From NCBI RefSeq assembly GCF_946479755.1, contig NZ_CAMLHC010000012.1, forward strand, positions 124,001-188,000: 64,000 bases of DNA, read 5' to 3'. The position numbers were made by a program, and so were the translations under genes. This DNA is from an uncultured Chitinophaga sp. (GTDB lineage Bacteria; Bacteroidota; Bacteroidia; Chitinophagales; Chitinophagaceae). The notes under the pieces were generated by a model, which was not told where the DNA came from, did no database searches, and worked only from the letters and a program-made list of their open reading frames with translations. Position 1 is the first letter of the stretch; each line of letters opens with the position of its first letter. Of the stretch, positions 52,221 through 61,275 are shown piece by piece.

Positions 52221-53822
52221 TCAGATTTTTGGCGCGGCAGCGAGTATTTCAGCGTCTGCAGCGGCGGCATATTTTTCGAAGTTGCGGATGAACTGGGCGG
52301 CCAGGTCTTTCGCTTTTTCGTCGTATGCTGCTTTGTCAGTCCAGGTATTGCGCGGGTCCAGGATTTCAGCCGGAACACCGGGGCAGGCATCGGGGATAGC
52401 CACGCCGAATACCGGATGATGATGGAAAGTGGCGTTGTCCAGCTGGCCTTTCAGGGCTGCAGAGATCATCGCACGGGTATAGGCCAGTTTAATACGGTTG
52501 CCGGTGCCGTAAGCGCCGCCGGTCCAGCCGGTATTGATCAGCCATACGTTTACCTGGTGCTGGCGCATTTTCTCACCGAGCATCTGGGCGTACTGCGCAG
52601 GATGCAGGGGGATGAAAGGCGCGCCAAAGCAGGCGCTGAAGGTGGATTTAGGCTCCGTAATACCTGCTTCCGTGCCAGCCACCTTAGCGGTATAACCGGA
52701 AATGAACTGGTACATGGCCTGTCCGGGCGTGAGCCGGGAAACAGGCGGTAATACGCCGTAGGCGTCGCAGGTGAGGAAGAATATGTTTTTAGGAATGCCT
52801 CCGATGGAAGGCTCCAGTGCATTGTCAATGTAAGTCAGCGGATAAGATACGCGGGTATTTTCCGTGATGGCGCAATCGGTATAGTTGACCGTATTGGTGC
52901 CGGGGAAGAACTGGATATTCTCCAGCAGGGCGCCGGGGCGCACCGCGCGGAAAATCTGCGGCTCTTTTTCTTCAGACAGGTCAATGCATTTGGCATAACA
53001 ACCGCCTTCGAAGTTAAATACGCCGGTGGACGTCCAGCCGTGCTCGTCGTCCCCGATCAGTTTACGGGAAGGATCAGCGCTGAGGGTCGTTTTACCGGTG
53101 CCGCTCAGCCCGAAGAAAATGGCGGTGTCGCCATCGTCTCCCTGGTTGGCAGAGCAGTGCATGCTCAGCACCTGTTTGTCATGCGGCAATACGTAGTTGA
53201 GGATCGTAAAAATGCCTTTTTTGATTTCGCCGGTATAAGCGCTGCCACCGATGATGATGGTTTTACGGGAGAAGCTGACCATGCTGAAGTTACCCTGACG
53301 GGTGCCGTCAATGGCGGGGTCCGCAAGGAAGCCCGGCGCCTGGATCACCGTCCAGTCAGTATGCATGTAGTCCAGCTCTTCTTCCGTTGGACGCAGGAAC
53401 ATATTATAGGCGAACAGGCTGGACCAGGGCAGTTCGGTTACCACCTTGATGTTAACCCGGTAGTCCTGATCTGCACAGGCGTAGCAGTCACGCACCCACA
53501 CGTCTTTCCCGGTGAAATAGGCGGTGATTTTTTTGTACAGATTGTCAAACACCTCCGCGGAAACGGGGATGTTAAAGTCGTTCCAGTTAACAGTGTCAGC
53601 TGTGAGGTCGTCTTTTACGATAAATTTGTCTTTGGGTGATCTGCCGGTAAATTGGCCGGTGTTGACGGCGAGTGCTCCTGTGTCGGCCAGTACGCCTTGT
53701 TTTTTGGCTAAGGTCTGTTCCACCAGTTGTTCCGGGGACAGTTGATAGAATACATTCGACACATTCTCTATGCCCAGTTCCCGTAAGTCAGCAACAGGGT
53801 TCCTTACGCTACTCATTTGCAT
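52221..53822 (-). CDS. pckA: Phosphoenolpyruvate carboxykinase (ATP)
   Basis: Converts oxaloacetate and ATP to PEP and CO2, the entry to gluconeogenesis. 533 residues. The ATP-type P-loop FFGLSGTGKTTLS, the metal-binding region KLIGDDEHGW, and GRSPKDKFIV near the N-terminus are characteristic of the ATP-dependent family, not the GTP one. Start at ATG 53822; ATG 53816 is also possible. A good promoter precedes it. Confidence 0.96.
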   Translation of the reverse strand: MQMSSVRNPVADLRELGIENVSNVFYQLSPEQLVEQTLAKKQGVLADTGALAVNTGQFTGRSPKDKFIVKDDLTADTVNWNDFNIPVSAEVFDNLYKKITAYFTGKDVWVRDCYACADQDYRVNIKVVTELPWSSLFAYNMFLRPTEEELDYMHTDWTVIQAPGFLADPAIDGTRQGNFSMVSFSRKTIIIGGSAYTGEIKKGIFTILNYVLPHDKQVLSMHCSANQGDDGDTAIFFGLSGTGKTTLSADPSRKLIGDDEHGWTSTGVFNFEGGCYAKCIDLSEEKEPQIFRAVRPGALLENIQFFPGTNTVNYTDCAITENTRVSYPLTYIDNALEPSIGGIPKNIFFLTCDAYGVLPPVSRLTPGQAMYQFISGYTAKVAGTEAGITEPKSTFSACFGAPFIPLHPAQYAQMLGEKMRQHQVNVWLINTGWTGGAYGTGNRIKLAYTRAMISAALKGQLDNATFHHHPVFGVAIPDACPGVPAEILDPRNTWTDKAAYDEKAKDLAAQFIRNFEKYAAAADAEILAAAPKI

Positions 53823-54152
53823 AAAAAGCAAGATTGTTTTGGTGTAAAAGCAAAACTAGGCATTTTTTGATATCGTCAAATTTTATCGGTGTTACACCAC
53901 TAAAATTTAGAAAAAATGAGTGGTACTAGCAGGTATTGTTGACAGATTTCTAATTTGGCTGCGTTTCCTTGCAGTATTTCAAAAGCCCGGTGTGTGAATA
54001 TAACATTAAGTATTTGCAAGGGAGTATCAGTTCTTAACCAGCTCTCTCCGCTTTTTGACCAGTTTGCCTGAATTTGAATTTATCACACAGCGGATTCATG
54101 AAATCACAAAATTTTGCCCTAGGTTTGGAGCCTCATTTGAAATACAGACGAT
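53823..54152. other. Intergenic region between pckA and pepP
   Basis: About 330 bp, divergent promoters. It holds the pckA promoter, a small palindrome GGTGT-T-ACACC at 53888-53898, and a -7-like TAGGTTTG at 54120-54127 25 nt before pepP. No small coding frame is convincing. Confidence 0.5.
53851..53880 (-). promoter_or_regulatory. Bacteroidota-type promoter for pckA
   Basis: On the minus strand: TTTG at 53880-53877, an 18-nt spacer, TAGTTTTG at 53858-53851. Predicted start near 53846, giving a leader of about 24 nt. Confidence 0.62.
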
Positions 54153-55442
54153 ATGAAGAATTTGCCCTTGGACTCGCAGCTGTTTATTAAAAACCGCGCG
54201 CGTTTTGTGGCCAAAATGCAGCCACAGTCAATAGCCATTATCAACTCTAATGATGAATTGCCGACCAACGGTGATGCGTTGTATAAGTTTAAACAAAACT
54301 CCGACCTGTACTGGCTTACCGGTATCGACCAGGAAGATACCATGCTGGTATTGTTCCCCGACAACCCGGACCCGAAATACCGCGAAGTACTGGTGCTGGT
54401 GCGTCCTAACGAACTGAAGGAGAAATGGGACGGCCACCGGCTGCGCAAGGACGAAGCTTTCGCCGTTTCCGGTATCTCCACCGTAGTATGGCTTGACAGC
54501 CTCGACGCCCTGTTGCAGCAATGGGTCAACGATGCTTCCAATATCTACCTGAACTCCAACGAGAATAACCGTAAATCCAGCCTGATAGCGGTAAGAGACT
54601 ACCGCTATGCGCAGGAGATGAAGCTCCGCTATCCGCTGCACAACTATCTCCGGGCGGCCGTGATCTTCAAAGAACTGCGTGCGGTGAAAACAGCGGAAGA
54701 AGTGAAAGTGATGCAGGAAGCCGTAGATATTACGGAAAAAGCGTTCCGCCGCGTACTGAAGTTTATCAAACCTGGTGTATGGGAACACGAAATACAGGCG
54801 GAAATTGTGCATGAATTCCTGCGCAACCGCTCTGCCGGGGAGGCTTACGGCTCTATCATCGCCTCCGGCGACCGTGCCCGTACCCTGCACTATGTGTACA
54901 ATAACCAGGAATGTAAAGATGGTGAACTGATCCTGATGGACTTCGGCGCGGAATATGGCGGTTACAATGCCGACCTTACCCGTACCGTTCCTGTAAATGG
55001 TAAATTCACCGACCGTCAGCGCCAGGTGTACAACGCCTGCCTTCACCTGCACAACTATGCGAAAAGCATCCTCCGCCCGGGTATCACCATCGCCAAATAC
55101 CACGAAATGGTGGGCGTGGAAGCCGGTAAGGAGTTTGTAAAACTGGGCCTGCTCACCGAAGCGGACATCAAAAAACAGGACCCGGAAGCGCCGGCTTACC
55201 GCAAATACCTGTACCACGGTATCTCCCACCATCTGGGGGTAGACGTGCATGACCTCGGCCCGTCTTTCCACCAACCGATTCCGGAAGGCGCTGTGATGAC
55301 CGTTGAACCGGGCATCTATATTGAAGAAGAAAAAATGGGCATCCGCATTGAAAACAACATCTGGCTCACCGCCAGCGGTAATGTGGACCTGTTCAAAAAT
55401 ATTCCTGTCACTGCCGAGGAGATCGAAGCACTGATGAAATAA
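54153..55442 (+). CDS. pepP: Xaa-Pro aminopeptidase
   Basis: Removes an N-terminal residue next to proline; cytoplasmic M24B metallopeptidase. 429 residues with an N-terminal creatinase-like domain and a C-terminal pita-bread domain. Five metal ligands are present: two Asp in DFGAEYGGYNADLTRT, His in YHGISHHLGVDVHD, Glu in MTVEPGIY, Glu in IRIENNIW. Complete and of normal length. Confidence 0.95.
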   Translation: MKNLPLDSQLFIKNRARFVAKMQPQSIAIINSNDELPTNGDALYKFKQNSDLYWLTGIDQEDTMLVLFPDNPDPKYREVLVLVRPNELKEKWDGHRLRKDEAFAVSGISTVVWLDSLDALLQQWVNDASNIYLNSNENNRKSSLIAVRDYRYAQEMKLRYPLHNYLRAAVIFKELRAVKTAEEVKVMQEAVDITEKAFRRVLKFIKPGVWEHEIQAEIVHEFLRNRSAGEAYGSIIASGDRARTLHYVYNNQECKDGELILMDFGAEYGGYNADLTRTVPVNGKFTDRQRQVYNACLHLHNYAKSILRPGITIAKYHEMVGVEAGKEFVKLGLLTEADIKKQDPEAPAYRKYLYHGISHHLGVDVHDLGPSFHQPIPEGAVMTVEPGIYIEEEKMGIRIENNIWLTASGNVDLFKNIPVTAEEIEALMK

Positions 55443-55451
55443 CGACGTCAG

Positions 55452-55533
55452 TTACGGATTACGGATTACGAATTACGAATTAAGGAGATACTTTATGTGA
55501 TATACGCCTAAATTCGTAATTCGTAATCCGTAA
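55452..55533. repeat. Heptamer repeats (TTACGRA) forming a 23-bp inverted repeat
   Basis: Four tandem 7-bp units from 55452 (TTACGGA twice, TTACGAA twice) are mirrored by inverted units at 55511-55533. The last 23 bp of the left array (55459-55481) are an exact reverse complement of 55511-55533, with a 29-bp loop. Lies between pepP and pssA. Confidence 0.85.
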
Positions 55534-55559
55534 TTTGTATTTGTATTAAAGCCATTTGA

Positions 55560-56327
55560 ATGCGACAACTTCCTAACATTATTACCCTATGCAACCTCTT
55601 TTGCGGCGCATTAGCCATTATTTGTGTGCTGCATGCTCCGGAATTCCGGGTGGAGTTTAACGGCAATGAATATACGGTGACCAATCCCGAGCCTGTCTAC
55701 TGGGCTTCCGCGCTGGTGGTGCTGGCAGCAGTTTTCGATTTCTTTGACGGACTGGTGGCCCGCCTGCTGAAGGTGCAATCGCCCATGGGCAAAGAGCTCG
55801 ACTCCCTGGCAGATGTGGTTACTTTTGGGGTGGTGCCCGGTATGATGTTGTATCGCCTGCTGCGCAGCGCCTATTACCAGATGCCTGACGCCTTCGAAGT
55901 ATCGATGGTAAACGTAGCGCCGGCCTTACTGGTGCCTTGCTTTGCAGCCTACCGGCTGGCCAAGTTCAACCTGGACACCCGGCAGTCTGAAAACTTCATC
56001 GGCGTGCCCACACCGGCTGTAGGCTTGCTGGTGGCCTCTTTTCCGATGATACTCCTGTATAATCCCTATAACCTGGCCCACTGGCTGCAGAACGTATGGG
56101 TACTCTACGGTATCATTGTGGCCCTCTGTTACCTGATGGTGGCGGAAATCCCCATGCTGAGCCTGAAAGTAAAGGAGAAATCCCTGAAGGCCAACTGGAC
56201 AAGGCTGCTGCTGGTGATATTGGTACTGGTGAGCATTCCCTTCCTGAATTATGCGACAGTTCCGTTTATATTCATTTGTTATGTGATACTCTCGCTGGCG
56301 GTGCCACCAAAGGTAACACCGGCGTGA
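55560..56327 (+). CDS. pssA: CDP-diacylglycerol-serine O-phosphatidyltransferase
   Basis: Makes phosphatidylserine from CDP-diacylglycerol and serine at the inner membrane, the route to phosphatidylethanolamine. 255 residues with about eight hydrophobic segments. The CDP-alcohol motif DG-x2-AR-x8-G-x3-D-x3-D is complete in FDGLVARLLKVQSPMGKEL and the following DSLADVV. The start RQLPNIITLCNLFCG is usual for this family. No decarboxylase gene is in the window. Confidence 0.93.
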   Translation: MRQLPNIITLCNLFCGALAIICVLHAPEFRVEFNGNEYTVTNPEPVYWASALVVLAAVFDFFDGLVARLLKVQSPMGKELDSLADVVTFGVVPGMMLYRLLRSAYYQMPDAFEVSMVNVAPALLVPCFAAYRLAKFNLDTRQSENFIGVPTPAVGLLVASFPMILLYNPYNLAHWLQNVWVLYGIIVALCYLMVAEIPMLSLKVKEKSLKANWTRLLLVILVLVSIPFLNYATVPFIFICYVILSLAVPPKVTPA

Positions 56328-56340
56328 GATTGATAAACCT

Positions 56341-56397
56341 GCAATGCAGCAAAGCACGTACAGGCCGGCAGCGGCTTTACGAACTTTGCTGCATTGC
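56341..56397. repeat. 14-bp inverted repeat between pssA and purS
   Basis: GCAATGCAGCAAAG (56341-56354) is exactly inverted at 56384-56397. It begins 14 bp after the pssA stop and may act as its terminator. Directly after it comes GCTTTGCGAGAG, a 12-mer also present at 4971-4982. Confidence 0.75.
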
Positions 56398-56400
56398 TGC

Positions 56401-56431
56401 TTTGCGAGAGTAATTATTTTCCGTAGGTTTG
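56401..56431 (+). promoter_or_regulatory. Bacteroidota-type promoter for purS
   Basis: TTTG at 56401-56404, 19-nt spacer, TAGGTTTG at 56424-56431, a full match to consensus. Predicted start near 56436, giving a 13-nt leader. The -33 TTTG lies within a copy of the dispersed GCTTTGCGAGAG repeat. Confidence 0.72.
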
Positions 56432-56448
56432 CGCCAAATTTTAGCACA

Positions 56449-56694
56449 ATGACTTTTACTGCACATATCAATGTGATGCCACTGAAAGAATTATTGGACC
56501 CGCAAGGTAAAGCGGTGATGAGTGGTCTCAAAAACCTTGGCATGGGCCAGGTACAAGATGTACGGATTGGAAAGCACATTACCCTGCAAATTGAAGCCGC
56601 CAGCAAGGAAGAAGCACATCAGATCGCTGAAAGTGCCTGCCAGAAACTGTTGGCTAACCAGGTAATGGAATACTTCGAAGTACAGATACAATAA
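56449..56694 (+). CDS. purS: Phosphoribosylformylglycinamidine synthase subunit PurS
   Basis: Small subunit of the PurLQS complex in purine synthesis, bridging PurL and PurQ. 81 residues, normal length. The sequence FTAHINVMPLKELLDPQGKAV, read as NVMPLKELLDPQGKAV, and LGMGQVQDVRIGKHITL, read as VQDVRIGKHI, match PurS. The frame is open upstream to 56344 but the promoter at 56401-56431 fixes the start at ATG 56449. purL and purQ are not in the window, an unusual separation. Confidence 0.9.
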   Translation: MTFTAHINVMPLKELLDPQGKAVMSGLKNLGMGQVQDVRIGKHITLQIEAASKEEAHQIAESACQKLLANQVMEYFEVQIQ

Positions 56695-56703
56695 AAAATC
56701 AAC

Positions 56704-56752
56704 TTACGGATTACGGCTAACGGTCATCTGACACGCTAATCGTAATCCGTAA
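56704..56752. repeat. Second TTACGGA-type inverted repeat
   Basis: TTACGGATTACG (56704-56715) is exactly inverted at 56741-56752, loop 25 bp. Same heptamer family as 55452-55533. It lies between purS and rsmI and could form a hairpin. Confidence 0.78.
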
Positions 56753-56766
56753 TTTGTTTACAGCAC

Positions 56767-57435
56767 ATGAAATTATACCTCATTCCATCTCCTATCGGCA
56801 ACCTCGCCGATATCACCTACCGGGCTGTAAAAGTGCTGGAGGAGGCGGAATTGGTGCTGGCGGAGGATACCCGCACCTCCGGCGTGCTCCTCAAACACTA
56901 CCAGATCAATAAACCGGTCACACCCTACCATCAGCATAACGAACACAAGATCGTGCAGCACCTGCTGCAACAGCTGCAATCCGGCAAAACCATGGCCCTG
57001 CTCACCGACGCAGGCACCCCCGGCGTTTCCGACCCCGGATTCCTGCTGGTCCGTGAGTGTATCCGTGCCGGCGTGCCCGTAGAATGCCTCCCCGGTGCCA
57101 CGGCTTTTGTGCCAGCACTGGTCAACAGCGGCATTCCCATGAACCGCTTTATTTTTGAAGGCTTCCTGCCACTCAAAAAAGGCCGCCATACCCTTTTTAC
57201 CCAACTCAGTACGGAAGAACGCACCTTCGCTTTTTATGAGTCGCCCATGCGGCTGGTAAAAACACTGGCCGATCTGATCCAGTACCTCGGACCCGACCGT
57301 CAATGCTGCGTTAGCCGCGAACTCACCAAAATGTTCGAGGAAAACAAACGTGGCACCCTCCGGGAAGTGCATGACTACTTCCTCGAAAAAGGAGTGAAAG
57401 GCGAAATCGTAGTCGTGGTACAGGGCGCTGACTGA
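56767..57435 (+). CDS. rsmI: 16S rRNA (cytidine-1402-2'-O)-methyltransferase
   Basis: SAM-dependent 2'-O-methylation of C1402 in 16S rRNA. 222 residues, slightly shorter than the E. coli form as usual in Bacteroidota. Tetrapyrrole-methylase fold with LYLIPSPIGNLADITYRA, read as SPIGNLADITYRA, the LAEDTRTSG motif, LLTDAGTPGVSDPG and FYESPMRLVKTL. All are diagnostic for RsmI. Confidence 0.95.
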   Translation: MKLYLIPSPIGNLADITYRAVKVLEEAELVLAEDTRTSGVLLKHYQINKPVTPYHQHNEHKIVQHLLQQLQSGKTMALLTDAGTPGVSDPGFLLVRECIRAGVPVECLPGATAFVPALVNSGIPMNRFIFEGFLPLKKGRHTLFTQLSTEERTFAFYESPMRLVKTLADLIQYLGPDRQCCVSRELTKMFEENKRGTLREVHDYFLEKGVKGEIVVVVQGAD

Positions 57436-57579
57436 CCCATCTCTCCATATCCAAAGCATTATTTCCCCACAACAACCGCCCATACAGGCCGGAAGCCTCC
57501 TGGTGTATATTTTGGCCGATTTTACGGGATACCTATCGTGAATTGTTTATTTTAGCCACGGAATCTAAACTAAAACTGA

Positions 57580-59466
57580 ATGAAGCACGGGGTATTAGGA
57601 AGCTGCCTCGCCCTTACCATGATGACGGGCAGCTGGTTACAACTAAATGCACAGTCAGACCGCTGGCAACAAAGGGTAAAGTATACGATGGACGTGGCGA
57701 TGGACGCTCCCGCCAACAAGCTGACCGGTAAACAACACCTGGAGTATTTCAATAACTCCCCGGACACACTGAAGAAAGTCTTTTATCACCTGTACTGGAA
57801 CGCATTTCAGCCGGGAAGCATGATGGACGTGCGCAGCCGCGAGCTGGGCAAAATCGTGCTCGGGAAAGACAAAAATGGTAATCCCCGCCAGGACTGGGAT
57901 GGCCGCGTGCGCGACCGCATCTCCAAACTGAAACAGGATGAAATAGGCTACCAGAAAATCATCTCCCTGAAAAGAGATGGTAAAACACAGGACTTTAAAG
58001 TGGTGGAAACCATCCTCGAAGTGCCGCTGGACAAACCCATCCTGCCCCATTCCAAAGCCGTGTTCGACATGGAATTTGAAGCGCAGGTGCCCGTACAGAT
58101 CCGCAGAAGCGGCCGTCACAACGCCGAAGGCGTGGACTTCTCCATGTCACAGTGGTATCCTAAAATGTGCGAATACGACTATGAAGGCTGGCATCCCACG
58201 CCTTATATCGCCCGTGAGTTCTACGGCATATGGGGCGATTATGACGTGAAAATCACCATCGATAAAAAGTACGTGCTGGGCGGTACCGGTTACCTCCAGA
58301 ACCCCAACCAGATCGGGCACGGCTACGAAGCACCGGGCGCTAAAGTAAACCGCCCCGCCGGCAACAACCTGACCTGGCATTTTGTGGCGCCCAACGTACA
58401 CGATTTCGTGTGGGCGGCGGATCCGGACTACAAGCACATCACACAGAAAGTGGATGGCTTCACGGCGCATTTCTTCTACATAGAAAACGACGCTACCCGC
58501 GAATCATGGCCACAACTGGCGAAGATGGTCCCGGTAGCCTATAACTATATCAAAACACATTACGGCGCTTATCCTTACCAGCAGTACTCCTTTATACAGG
58601 GCGGCGACGGCGGTATGGAATACCCCATGGCCACGCTGATACAGGGCAACCGTAACATCGCTGCGCTCTATAACCTGGCGCTGCACGAATGGATGCACAG
58701 CTGGTACCAGGGTATGCTGGCTACCAATGAAAGCCTTTATCCTTGGATGGATGAAGGTTTTACAACGTTTGCGGAAGATGCTACCTACCACAATACCATC
58801 GATTCCCTGAAAGGGAAAAATCCGCACGAAGGCTCGTATGACGGCTATTTCGCGCTCGTCAGAAGCCCGTTTGAAGAACCCGCTTCCACCCACGCAGACC
58901 ACTTCAACAGCAACTACGGCTACAGCCTTACGGCTTATTCCAAAGGCGCCGTGTTCCTGGAACAGCTGGGCTACGTGATCGGTAAAGACAACCGCGATGC
59001 CGGATTGCTGCGCTATTACAACGAATGGCGCTTCAAACATCCGAACGCAAACGATTTTATCCGTGTAATGGAAAAACAGAGCGGTATCCAGCTGGACTGG
59101 TACAAACAATACTTTATCAATTCCACCAAACACATTGATTATGGTATTGACAGCGTATACAGCAAAGGCAGCAAAACCGTGGTGCGCCTGCGTCGCGTGG
59201 GGCTCTTCCCCATGCCTGTTGACTTTATGGTGACAGATAAGAAAGGTAACCAGGTGATGCACTACATTCCACTGTCGCTCATGTTCGGCGAAAAGCCCAA
59301 CGAGCAGCCGGCCGTAAAACGTGTAGTCGATCCCGTTTGGTACTGGACCAACCTGACCTACGAGGTGGAACTGGACCTGCCACTGTCTGACATCAAGGAG
59401 CTGGAAATAGATCCCAGCCAGCGTTTGGCAGATATCGACAGAAGTAATAACAAAGCAGTTTCCTAA
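57580..59466 (+). CDS. M1 family metallopeptidase, secreted
   Basis: 628 residues with a signal peptide (about 1-25, ends QLNAQ). Aminopeptidase N-type: N-terminal beta domain, the GGDGGMEYPMAT exopeptidase-like motif, zinc motif His369-Glu370-x-x-His373 (LHEWMHSW), and the third ligand Glu in MDEGFTTFAE. The usual GAMEN reads GGMEY, so substrate recognition may differ from classical aminopeptidases. Probably periplasmic or surface peptide degradation. It lacks a T9SS sorting domain. Confidence 0.92.
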   Translation: MKHGVLGSCLALTMMTGSWLQLNAQSDRWQQRVKYTMDVAMDAPANKLTGKQHLEYFNNSPDTLKKVFYHLYWNAFQPGSMMDVRSRELGKIVLGKDKNGNPRQDWDGRVRDRISKLKQDEIGYQKIISLKRDGKTQDFKVVETILEVPLDKPILPHSKAVFDMEFEAQVPVQIRRSGRHNAEGVDFSMSQWYPKMCEYDYEGWHPTPYIAREFYGIWGDYDVKITIDKKYVLGGTGYLQNPNQIGHGYEAPGAKVNRPAGNNLTWHFVAPNVHDFVWAADPDYKHITQKVDGFTAHFFYIENDATRESWPQLAKMVPVAYNYIKTHYGAYPYQQYSFIQGGDGGMEYPMATLIQGNRNIAALYNLALHEWMHSWYQGMLATNESLYPWMDEGFTTFAEDATYHNTIDSLKGKNPHEGSYDGYFALVRSPFEEPASTHADHFNSNYGYSLTAYSKGAVFLEQLGYVIGKDNRDAGLLRYYNEWRFKHPNANDFIRVMEKQSGIQLDWYKQYFINSTKHIDYGIDSVYSKGSKTVVRLRRVGLFPMPVDFMVTDKKGNQVMHYIPLSLMFGEKPNEQPAVKRVVDPVWYWTNLTYEVELDLPLSDIKELEIDPSQRLADIDRSNNKAVS

Positions 59467-59487
59467 AACAGGAACTGGTATAATACG

Positions 59488-59533
59488 GCGAAGACCGGAG
59501 CGGACAGAACGCCTGCTTTGGTCTTCGCTTTTT
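59488..59533 (+). terminator. Terminator after the M1 peptidase
   Basis: 9-bp stem GCGAAGACC (59488-59496) with 59520-59528, large GC-rich loop, then CTTTTTAG. Its end touches the convergent patatin gene stop. Confidence 0.72.
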
Positions 59534-60542
59534 AGTTTCCTGCCCCGCCCAGCACCTGCCTGGCTTTCGCTTCTCCATCAGCGATCATGTTCCTGATGGC
59601 GCGGTTAATGAATTCCAGTCCGCCCATCCCGGCCGTTACCGGTGCATCCGGTCGGATCACGTGCAGGTTTAATATTTTCTTTCCCCTGAAAGGAGCCGCT
59701 TCCGGTATATCAAAACATTCCTGGATGGTGTCTGCTGCCACGCCGGCGGCCTGCAGCCTGTGTTGTATCGCTTCGAGGTAACGGAGCGAGTGGTTGTATA
59801 CTGTTGGTACGGCAATGTCTCCGTCAGACATATTAATGGTGCCCCAGTCCATGGTGCGTTCCAGTACGTCCACCAGGTTTTTGAACTGCATGGGATATTC
59901 TTCCTGGGTCACCGGTGTGTGCAATACAACGTAGATATCCGTGGCGCCCCGGTCTATGGCAAGTTTTACCGGGGCGTACAAGGGGCCGCCGCCGTCTGTG
60001 AGTTGTTGCAGTGGTTGGCCTTCCTCGATAATATCTATCGGCGGCATAAACGCCGGTTGCATGAAAGAAGCCACCATAGCATCGCGCAGCATGTGTACAT
60101 CACTGAGCTTTTTTACCGTATACCCGTTGCTGTTAGATTCCCGGTTGGAGAAATAGATATTGCGGCCGGTTTGCAGGCTCCTGGTAGCAATATAGAGTTC
60201 GCGCGGGGCGGCCATCAGCTGGCGGAAGCGCTCTTCTGTAACGATGGCGTTGACCTTATGCAGCAGTGGGATAATGTTGTACAGCGAAAGCTGGTTGTTG
60301 GCCAGCCGCTGGATAGCGTGATTGGTGGAAAAGAAATCCTGTGTGACATTGGCGGTAAAGATCTTTTCCGCCAGTTCTGCGTCGTCGATGGCTGTCAGCA
60401 GGGCGATCAGTGAGCCGGTACTGGTACCACAAATGATATCGAATGACTTGTCCGGATAATGTTGCTGAAGATACCTGACCACTCCTATGGCGAAGGCGCA
60501 ACGGGCACCGCCTCCTCCCAATACTAATGCTGTTTTCGTCAT
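59532..60542 (-). CDS. Patatin-like phospholipase
   Basis: 336 residues. The patatin core is complete: oxyanion loop GGGGAR at 9-14, nucleophile Ser41 in GTSTG, and the Asp of the dyad in LTDGGGPLYAPVKLA, read as TDGGGPLYAP. Hydrolyses acyl ester bonds of lipids; physiological substrate unknown. No signal peptide, so cytoplasmic. It is followed downstream by the M1 peptidase terminator region on the opposite strand. Confidence 0.9.
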   Translation of the reverse strand: MTKTALVLGGGGARCAFAIGVVRYLQQHYPDKSFDIICGTSTGSLIALLTAIDDAELAEKIFTANVTQDFFSTNHAIQRLANNQLSLYNIIPLLHKVNAIVTEERFRQLMAAPRELYIATRSLQTGRNIYFSNRESNSNGYTVKKLSDVHMLRDAMVASFMQPAFMPPIDIIEEGQPLQQLTDGGGPLYAPVKLAIDRGATDIYVVLHTPVTQEEYPMQFKNLVDVLERTMDWGTINMSDGDIAVPTVYNHSLRYLEAIQHRLQAAGVAADTIQECFDIPEAAPFRGKKILNLHVIRPDAPVTAGMGGLEFINRAIRNMIADGEAKARQVLGGAGN

Positions 60543-60645
60543 GATGGATTTTTCAAGAATGATGTACGGTTACTAACTGCTAAAACGGGCAAGGGGTTAT
60601 GATATGACAATCGGCGGTCATCTCTCAAATTACAAAATCCGGGTA

Positions 60646-60677
60646 AAAAAAAATCAGGACGGCGGCGCGGTCCTGAT
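60646..60677 (-). terminator. Terminator after the DinB gene
   Basis: 8-bp stem (60653-60660 with 60670-60677), GC loop, then nine U on the minus strand. A textbook terminator for the upstream minus-strand DinB gene. Confidence 0.87.
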
Positions 60678-60708
60678 GGCGTGTACAAATAAGTGTTATG
60701 CCGGGCGG

Positions 60709-61275
60709 TTAAAATATGAGTTGTTGTAACTGGTTTTCCCAGTTATGGCGCTGCAATTCATGGAATTTCAGCTGTTCAAGATGGTGTTCCGTATGATAGG
60801 CGGTGAAATACAACATTTCCCGCATAGTGATTTTGCCGAGCAGGGGGTGGGGCAGGCGATACTTATCAAGATCGTTTTCAGACCATTTCCCGAGATTTTC
60901 CAGCAGCCGCTCCTTTTGTTTGAGGAAAGCCTGTATGAGTACGGGGCGCTGGGCGCTATAGATAACGCCGGGCAGATAAGTAAGGGTGGATTTGCCTCCG
61001 TGGGCCAGCACATTCCGGTAGTCTTCCACCAGCGCTGTATAAGAGCGGGAGGGCTGGCGGCTGGCGCCGAAGTAGCGCAGCAGTATTTTCGGATAGCCCA
61101 TGGCGGTAGCTACAGGCCTGGCCGATTTAATGAGATGTTGCAGTTGTTGCCCAGCGGACCATTTGCCGTAAGGCGTGGCGGTAAAGCGTTGATCCGGTAA
61201 TGTCTGTACGAAATCAACAAAATGATCGAAGCTGCTATTTATCTGAGAATGGATCTCATGCTGGTTCAGGTACAT
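60709..61275 (-). CDS. DinB_2-like putative metal-dependent protein
   Basis: 188 residues from ATG 61275, giving MYLNQHEIHSQINSSFDHF, read as EIHSQINSSFDHF. Four-helix DinB superfamily. Histidines at QQLQHLI and YFTAYHTEHHLEQ are those of the metal site, here apparently complete, unlike in the DinB protein at 10543-11034. Function unknown; relatives are thiol transferases or hydrolases. Single-gene unit. Confidence 0.82.
   Translation of the reverse strand: MYLNQHEIHSQINSSFDHFVDFVQTLPDQRFTATPYGKWSAGQQLQHLIKSARPVATAMGYPKILLRYFGASRQPSRSYTALVEDYRNVLAHGGKSTLTYLPGVIYSAQRPVLIQAFLKQKERLLENLGKWSENDLDKYRLPHPLLGKITMREMLYFTAYHTEHHLEQLKFHELQRHNWENQLQQLIF

Noticed and set aside
55452..55533. CRISPR-like array
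   Set aside because: Units are 7 bp and contiguous without spacers; no cas genes are near.
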